Positions 58,424-64,000 of a stretch of 64,000 nt of DNA are shown piece by piece (the first letter of the stretch is position 1; the number at the start of each line of letters is the position of its first letter). The notes under the pieces are model-generated. The model was not told where the DNA came from and ran no database searches. It worked only from the letters and a program-made list of their open reading frames with translations. The translations under genes were made by a program, and so were the position numbers. This DNA comes from Nostoc cf. commune SO-36 (GTDB lineage: Bacteria; Cyanobacteriota; Cyanobacteriia; Cyanobacteriales; Nostocaceae), in assembly GCF_023734775.1 (NCBI RefSeq), contig NZ_AP025732.1, positions 5,950,501 through 6,014,500 of the forward strand, given 5' to 3'.

Positions 58424-58443
58424 AGACGCGATTAATCGCGTCT
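58424..58443. repeat. 20-base perfect palindrome after the invertase gene
   Basis: AGACGCGATT followed by AATCGCGTCT, 12 bases after the invertase stop. This is a frequent type of dispersed cyanobacterial palindrome; no U-run follows. Confidence 0.6.
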
Positions 58444-58503
58444 GTACAAGAGTTGGGAGTTAGAATACAAAGGCCTCCTGACTCCTGAATCTTGTTTCTT
58501 TCC

Positions 58504-59939
58504 ATGACAAACCCCCGTCAACTAGCTTTTATCGCCCTGCGAGATGTTCATAAGGGGGCTTATGCTGATGTTGCCCTAGATAGAGTGCTGCAAAAAGTTA
58601 ATTTGCTCGATAACGATCGCCGCTTGGTGACAGAATTGGTTTATGGGAGCGTCAGAAGGCAGCGCACTCTTGATACTCTCATTGACCAACTCGCCAAAAA
58701 GAAATCTCATCAGCAACCACAAGACCTCCGCACCATCTTACATCTAGGCTTCTACCAACTGCGTTATCAACAGCGTATTCCCGCCTCAGCTGCTGTTAAT
58801 ACCACCGTCGAACTCGCTAAAGAAAACGGTTTTTCTGGACTCACGGTTTTGTTAACGGTCTATTACGTCAGTATCTTAGAAAAGCAGGGGGAGATGAGGG
58901 AGCAGGGGAAGCAGGGGGAGCACGGGGGCAGAGGAGCAGAGGGGCAGAGGAGAAAAATCCTCAGTCCCCAGCCCCCAATGTTGATCCGTTACAGCTTCCA
59001 GAAAACCCAGTAGAACGCTTGGGTATTTTACACAGCTTTCCTGACTGGATTATTCAAGTTTGGTTAGAACAATTGGGTTTGGCTGACACAGAAAAACTGT
59101 GTGAATGGATGAACCAATCACCAACAATTGACTTACGCATCAACCCACTTCGCACTTCAATTGAGGAAGTTGAGACAGCTTTGCAATCTGCTGGTGTTTT
59201 AGTAAGACGCATTCCTTATTTACCCCAAGCTTTACGATTGATTGGTAGTGCTGGCTCAATTCAAAAATTACCGGGTTTTAGAGAAGGTTGGTGGACTGTA
59301 CAAGATAGCAGTGCCCAATTAGTAGGTCATTTGCTCGACCCCCAACCGGGTGAGGTGGTAATTGATGCCTGTGCTGCACCAGGGGGTAAAACAACCCACA
59401 TTGCTGAGTTAATGGGGGATAAAGGGAAAATTTGGGCTTGCGATCGCACTTCTTCTCGTCTTCGCAAACTCCAAGAAAATTCTCAACGGCTAAATTTACA
59501 ATCTATTCAAATTTACACTGGCGACAGCCGCCACTTCAACCAATTTCAAAACACCGCAGACCGTGTATTACTCGATGCCCCATGTTCTGGTTTGGGAACC
59601 ATGCACCGTCACGCTGATGCGCGTTGGCGACAGACACCAGAATCTGTCCGCGAACTTTCGGTATTGCAACAAGAATTATTAACACATACATCAACTTTTG
59701 TCAAAGCTGGTGGTGTACTAGTTTATGCCACCTGTACATTGCATCCAGCAGAAAATGAACAAGTAATTTCGGCATTTCTAGCTAAGTCACCTGATTGGCA
59801 AATTGAGTCTCCAAGCGGCGTTGAGCTACCTGATTCTGCTTGTAACACGCCTCAAGGTTGGTTTAAAGTCTGGCCCCATCGACAGGACATGGATGGCTTT
59901 TTTATGGTGCGCTTAAGAAAAACCAATAATTCCGAGTGA
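58504..59939 (+). CDS. rsmB: 16S rRNA (cytosine-5) methyltransferase RsmB, one frameshift
   Basis: Methylates C967 of 16S rRNA using SAM. N-terminal NusB-like RNA-binding domain (RQLAFIALRDVHKGAYADVALDRVL; LVYGSVRRQRTLD; LHLGFYQLRYQQRIPASAAVN), then the methyltransferase domain with VIDACAAPGGKTTHIAE (SAM site), LLDAPCSGLG and YATCTLHPAENEQ (the two conserved cysteines). A frame change near 58846 hides the motif GFVNGLLRQ, which appears if it is corrected. The linker after it (58888-58970) is a purine-rich low-complexity insert giving GGDEGAGEAGGARGQ-like residues. ATG 58504 is the start; pieces 58504-58860 and 58850-59939 make one gene of about 475 codons. Confidence 0.9.
58888..58970. repeat. 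Purine-rich low-complexity tract inside rsmB
   Basis: Repeated GGGGAGCAGG / GGGGCAGAGG units on one strand. In frame it lengthens the linker between the RsmB N-terminal and catalytic domains. Similar purine-rich sequence recurs at about 60860-60905. Confidence 0.6.
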
Positions 59940-59996
59940 ATACTGTTTGGGATTGTACGATTTGGTAGAGGCCTGAATCTACCAGAGGAGGCAGCA

Positions 59997-60419
59997 ATGG
60001 TTTCCCCTTCCAATGTGAAAAACTTAGTTAAAATCCTGATTGGAGCAGCCTGGATCGATGGCAAAATCCAGCCAGAAGAACGGCAATATCTCCGCGAAAT
60101 AGCTCAAGCAAAAGGTTTGGCTAACGGATCCAGAAATTAAGCCTTGGCTATACGAATTAGTTCCTGTAGAGCCAAAAGCATGTTATGACTGGGTGCGGGA
60201 GTATTTAGGCGATCGCCCAGCCTTGAAGATTGTGAAAATTTGATTGAAGCTATCAGTGGGTTAATTTATAGCGATGGCGAAGTTGCCGTCGAAGAAGCTA
60301 GACTCCTGACGGAATTACAAGATATAACTAAGCAGAATGAGTCAACTCAACCAGCTCACACTCTGCTTCTCAAACAAATTCAAAAGCTTTATCGCCGTTG
60401 GGTTGAAGTGCAAAATTAA
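59997..60419 (+). CDS. TerB-like (tellurite resistance TerB fold) protein, two frameshifts
   Basis: Begins at ATG 59997 after a strong SD (AGAGGAGG). The joined reading is VSPSNVKNLVKILIGAAWIDGKIQPEE..., DPEIKPWLYELVPVEPKACYDWVREYLGDRP, EDCENLIEAISGLIYSDGEVAVEEARLL, ending KLYRRWVEVQN at 60419. The two acidic-rich repeats (AAWIDGKIQPEE and LIYSDGEVAVEE) are typical of TerB-like helical bundle proteins common in cyanobacteria. Their function is unknown. Frames change near 60133 (extra G in AACGGATCC) and near 60220, so no single long ORF survives in this copy. It lies 57 bases after rsmB. Confidence 0.65.
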
Positions 60420-60423
60420 CAAA

Positions 60424-60449
60424 GAGTTATGAGTTATGAGTTATGAGTT
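60424..60449. repeat. Heptanucleotide tandem repeat
   Basis: Three full copies of GAGTTAT plus a partial one, five bases after the TerB-like stop. Short tandem heptamers like this are common in heterocyst-forming cyanobacteria. Confidence 0.75.
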
Positions 60450-60530
60450 GCCAAGACGCGAAAAATTATGTCTTTAGATAGATGATTTTTAAGTTTGGCA
60501 ATTAAACTCAGCACTCATGACTCTTACTGC

Positions 60531-60758
60531 TTATGACTTCGGTTCACCCAGACCCGGAGTTTCTTCTTTATCAACCTTAGGCACGAAATCAGGACGCTCT
60601 TTGCTTTCCCAACCTGCGGGGCGTTTCGAGTTGTACCAAGCTATTGACCCAATGGTGACAGCAGCAATAAAACCAACGACATACACCAAGGTGAAAGCCA
60701 AAGGAAAATGAGTACCATTTGTTGCGATTGAATCCGCTGCCTGCATCAATATATGCAT
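60531..60758 (-). CDS. Small single-pass membrane protein, conserved-cyanobacterial type
   Basis: 75 residues from ATG at 60758, which is preceded on the minus strand by GGAGAATATACTC, a good SD with suitable spacing. One transmembrane segment (FTLVYVVGFIAAVTIGSIAWY) is followed by a basic then acidic tail (NSKRPAGWESKERPDFVPKVDKEETPGL). The size and layout recall small thylakoid proteins that accompany photosystem II assembly (for example the Psb35/Ssl2148 kind), but I am not certain of the family. It is convergent with the TerB-like gene. Confidence 0.6.
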   Translation of the reverse strand: MHILMQAADSIATNGTHFPLAFTLVYVVGFIAAVTIGSIAWYNSKRPAGWESKERPDFVPKVDKEETPGLGEPKS

Positions 60759-60940
60759 GAGTATATTCTCCAATGTTAAATAAGACTACTTTACACACTA
60801 TAGAATGAGCGTATCATTTAACATCCCCCCGGAGTTTAGTTTGAGCAATATCATATTACAGAGAAAAGGGCAGGAGGTATGAGGAGATGAGGGGGACAAG
60901 GAGAATAATAACCAATCCCCCATGCCCCATGCCCACTTCC

Positions 60941-63307
60941 TCATTCTTGAGGAGGTCTAAGTCTATCTCGCCAGCTAGGCTGTGACGATGAAGAACCGGA
61001 ACTATTTCCGGGAGAGGAAGATCGCCGACTTCTTCGAGGTGCGGGAGAATCTGATTCTACTCTTCTAGAGCGCCGCCGGGAACGAGATGATTCTGAAGAA
61101 GAGCTACTGGAACTTGATGCTTCGCTGCGAGCGCGCCTTCTCCGTCTTGGGGTAGAATCGGCCGATTGCTGTTCTTCTTGAGAATATCTCCTCCTCCTAC
61201 GTCTCCGAGATGAACCACTTTCCTCAGAATTTCTCGCACTTTCCCCTTCTGAGTCATCATTAGAGGAAATCGAACGATTTAGAACTTGTTTGGGTTTGAT
61301 GGACTGGGCTTTGATAGTACCTTTACGACCTTCTAACTTGGGTCGTTTGGGAAATTTTTCTACAGGCATCCCCTTCTACTGCTTTTTCCATAAACTCGTG
61401 CCAAGTGTAAGCCGCACTACCACTGCTGCCGTATGTTGGGCGGTTGTCATCATTACCTAGCCAGACCCCTGTCACCATCTGGGGAATGTAACCAATAAAC
61501 CATAAGTCACGCGCTTCGTCGGAAGTACCAGTTTTGCCGGCAACTGGTCTATTACCTAATTGAGCAGCAGCACCAGTTCCCGCTTCGACGACGTTGCGTA
61601 ACATCCAAGTCATGATGGCGGCACTGTCAGCATCAAGGGCACGTTTAGACTTGAAATTAGCTGACCAGATCACCTTACCTTGGCGGTTGAGGATGCGGGT
61701 AATACCATGAGGTTCTATGTGTAATCCCTGAGTTGCAAAACTGCCATAGGCACTGGTCAATTCCAGCAGATTGACTTCATTCGAGCCGAGAGCTAAGGAG
61801 TAGGTGGGCTTGAGTTCAGATTTTATCCCCATATCATGGGCAAGTTTAATCGTTGGCGTAAATCCGACATCAATCAGCAGCTTCACCGCAATAATATTAA
61901 TAGAGCGGGTGAGGGCATCTCGGATGTTCATTGCACCCCGAAACCTTTCACTATAGTTTTTCGGTTCATAGCCATCTACAACAAAGGGCGCATCCTGGTA
62001 GCTATCGTAAGGGCTTTTGCCGCTAGCGATCGCAGTGGCATATACAAACCCTTTAAATGTCGATCCTGGCTGCCGTTGTGCCTGGGTAGCTCGATTAAAC
62101 TGGTTTTTACTAAAGTCTTTTCCCCCAACCATTGCCTTAATTTCGCCGTTACGGGGTCAATGGCTACCATTGATCCTTGCTTAAAGTTCTCCCACCTTCC
62201 TTGATTTCGCAGCGTTTTGGCAACCGCCTCTTCTGCGACTTTCTGCCAAGTTGGGTTCAGCGTAGTTTCTACTACTAATCCCTCACTTTTTAGCACGTCA
62301 GGAGAAACGTACTTCGGCAATTCTTTTTGATGTAGCTGGTAAAGTAGGGTGATTCTACCTCCATTCGCTTGGGTAAGGTGCTTTTGAGCGTTAATGGCTC
62401 CTGAACGGCTGCCTGCCTTTGCTCTGGCGTAATTATTTTATCTTCTTGCATCCGGATCAATACTAAGTTACGCCGCCGGATTGCCGCTTCGGGATTTTTG
62501 TCTGGGGCATATAAGCTAGGCGCAGGGGCTAATCCGAGCAATCGTTGCCATTTCCGCGAGAGAAAGCTGGTCTGGCAATTTACTAAAGTATACCCAGGCT
62601 GCATCTGCGACACCGTAGGCTCCACCTCCCAAATAAACCAGATTTAGGTAACGCTCTAGAATCTGATCTTTGGTTAATTCTTGCTCCATTTTTTGTGCAA
62701 GGCGGACTTCTTTGAGTTTGCGCCAGATTGTCTGTTCTTGTTTCAAAAATAGAATCCGCGCAAGCTGTTGGGTGATAGTGCTAGCACCTTCTACTACACC
62801 TTGCGATCGCAAATTATTCAAACTTGCTCTGACAATCCCTTGCGGATCAACTCCATTGTGTTGCTTAAATCTTCTATCTTCTGAGGCAATAAAAGCTTTT
62901 TTTAAATTATCTGGTATTTGTTCCAGCTTTAGCTGTTCTCTGGCCGCTTCACCTTGTTGTTGTAATATCGTGCCATCAGCAGCTTTGATGGTCAGTGTTT
63001 GTTCTCTAACCACGGCATTCAACTGAGCCTGATCTGGCAAAGTCCGATCTACTAAACCAATGCCGTAGATGAAGGCAACTATCCCACCACCCACACCCAA
63101 GCCTGCCCAAAACCATAAGCGACGATAGAGTGGTTTACCGCCAGTTGTCTGATTGGCTTTAATCCTCGATGGTAAAATTTTCATTTGCTCAGTAACTGCC
63201 TCGCCTGCGCCAGATGTGCTGGTGGTAAGCTTCTCATTTGTTCCTCCTTGTCCAGAGTCACTCAAGTTGGTTGATCTTTGCTTGAACCAGGAGGTAAGCT
63301 TCCCCAC
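60941..63307 (-). CDS. Class A penicillin-binding protein (PBP1A family), about four frameshifts
   Basis: Bifunctional peptidoglycan synthase at the inner membrane. From the N-terminus: cytoplasmic tail, one membrane segment (LWFWAGLGVGGGIVAFIYGIG), GT51 glycosyltransferase (IASEDRRFKQHNGVDPQGI; EGASTITQQLAR), then the transpeptidase with STFK (active Ser), SIN in TRSINI and KTGT in VAGKTGTSDEA. A Ser/Arg-rich, highly charged tail of about 120 residues ends the protein. Frames change near 62530, 62310, 62125 and 61365, yet every catalytic motif is present in order, so the gene is probably whole and the breaks are errors. Total about 790 codons. Divergent from folK. Confidence 0.87.
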
Positions 63308-63574
63308 GTCAGTTCCTCGCTAAAATTTAGTAACTATAACTACCATCAATCAACTTTGGGGTTATAGCACTACCTTCGTGTTAGTATAATATCCTATAAA
63401 TAATTAACTAAATTCATCATAAAATAATGTTTTTTAGATTTATTGAATTTAGTTTTGTAAAACCACTGCAATAATAACTGTTGGGAATATAAAAAACTAT
63501 TGACATTTTCTGGGACAGGTACAGGGAAGTATCCGCAAAGACAGCCCGAAAAAGGCTTACTTAATAAGAGTGCG
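63308..63574. promoter_or_regulatory. Divergent promoter region between PBP1A and folK
   Basis: AT-rich, with no gene of its own. It must hold the promoters for both flanking genes, but I could not place -10 or -35 elements with confidence. The frame of folK is open back to about 63500. Confidence 0.4.
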
Positions 63575-63614
63575 ATGCCTGTTGCTGGCTACGCCGAAGC
63601 AGAGCTAAGACGAA
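63572..63614. repeat. Short dispersed repeat at the 5' end of folK
   Basis: GCGATGCC followed by GGCTACGCCGAAGC, as in the repeat at 2097-2146. It encodes most of the first residues (MPVAGYAEAELRR) if ATG 63575 is used. Confidence 0.5.
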
Positions 63615-64000
63615 GTGCCCTTGCTCTTGGTAGTAATATGGGAGATTCGCAGAAAACTTTAGAAGCAGCTATACAGATTTTAGCCCAAACCCCAGGTATT
63701 TCCTTAGAAGCCAGATCCAATTGGTACAAAACCAAAGCCGTCGGGCCACCACAACCAGATTATCTCAATGGCTGCGTCACGTTGCAGGTAGAAATACTAC
63801 CTCACCAGTTATTAGATATTTTGTTAGGAATTGAACAACAATTTGGGCGTGTGCGTCAGGAACGCTGGGGGCCACGAATTCTGGATTTGGATTTGTTATT
63901 ATTTGATGACATTATTTTGGATACACCAAATCTCCAGATTCCTCACCCACGAATGCGGGATCGCGCCTTTGTGTTAGTACCACTGGCAGAAATTGCCCCA
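63575..64000 (+). CDS. folK: 2-amino-4-hydroxy-6-hydroxymethyldihydropteridine pyrophosphokinase, 3' truncated by window edge
   Basis: HPPK transfers pyrophosphate from ATP to 6-hydroxymethyl-7,8-dihydropterin in folate synthesis. Visible: ALALGSNMGDS at the N-terminus, KTKAVGPPQPDYLNGCVTL, then the family signature RERWGPR-type block (QERWGPRILDLDLLLFDD, with the Mg-binding D-L-D) and PHPRMRDRAFVLVPLAEIAP at the window end. Only the last few tens of residues are missing. The start is uncertain: ATG 63575 lies inside a dispersed repeat and the frame is open upstream to TTG 63500. Confidence 0.92.
   Translation, partial: MPVAGYAEAELRRSALALGSNMGDSQKTLEAAIQILAQTPGISLEARSNWYKTKAVGPPQPDYLNGCVTLQVEILPHQLLDILLGIEQQFGRVRQERWGPRILDLDLLLFDDIILDTPNLQIPHPRMRDRAFVLVPLAEIAP

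Noticed and set aside
1..64000. CRISPR arrays, tRNA or rRNA genes, complete insertion sequences
   Set aside because: Direct repeats seen are tandem heptamers or dispersed palindromes without spacer structure, no cloverleaf or rRNA motif was recognised, and no transposase-like protein is encoded.

Overview
The window comes from a filamentous, Nostoc-like cyanobacterium. The evidence is low-to-moderate GC, very frequent GCGATCGC (HIP1) sites, heptanucleotide tandem repeats, MITE-like elements and short dispersed palindromic repeats, together with cyanobacterial genes such as alkaline/neutral invertase, a type II NADH dehydrogenase and PBP1A. No rRNA, tRNA, CRISPR array or transposase gene was seen.

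Layout. 1-5461: iron and siderophore transport, with a TonB-dependent receptor (5' end outside the window), a siderophore-binding lipoprotein, a DUF1636 metal-binding protein and an MFS exporter. 5462-6599: non-coding apart from two MITE-like elements and one small ORF with a perfect Shine-Dalgarno. 6600-53666: one hybrid NRPS/PKS cluster, all on the plus strand. 53667-64000: mostly housekeeping genes (MOSC remnant, NDH-2, invertase, rsmB, TerB-like protein, small membrane protein, PBP1A, 5' part of folK).

How the cluster works (inference from domain order and A-domain pocket residues). A fatty acid is activated by the FAAL and joined to an Asn-type residue. Two PKS modules (KS-AT-KR-ACP and KS-AT-MT-ACP) then extend the chain. 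A four-gene cassette (3-hydroxyacyl-CoA dehydrogenase, ACP, acyl-CoA dehydrogenase, FkbH) resembles those that make hydroxymalonyl-ACP. The following NRPSs add two Orn-type residues, one D-configured unassigned residue, Asp, Gly and Asp. The two Asp modules each have a TauD/SyrP-like hydroxylase gene directly before an NRPS that starts with a degenerate condensation-like 'interface' domain. This is the arrangement expected for beta-hydroxyaspartate, an iron(III) ligand. The last module ends in a thioester reductase and is followed by a class III aminotransferase, which suggests an aldehyde that is then aminated. An mbtH gene closes the cluster. The product is probably a lipopeptide siderophore of the cyanochelin type (beta-OH-Asp lipopeptides of cyanobacteria), but with a different backbone, an unusual extender-unit cassette and a possible amine terminus.

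Data quality. At least 20 frameshifts interrupt otherwise intact genes, many in homopolymer runs and several in housekeeping genes (rsmB, PBP1A, NDH-2). I read most of them as sequencing errors and describe the affected genes as wholes or as adjoining segments.
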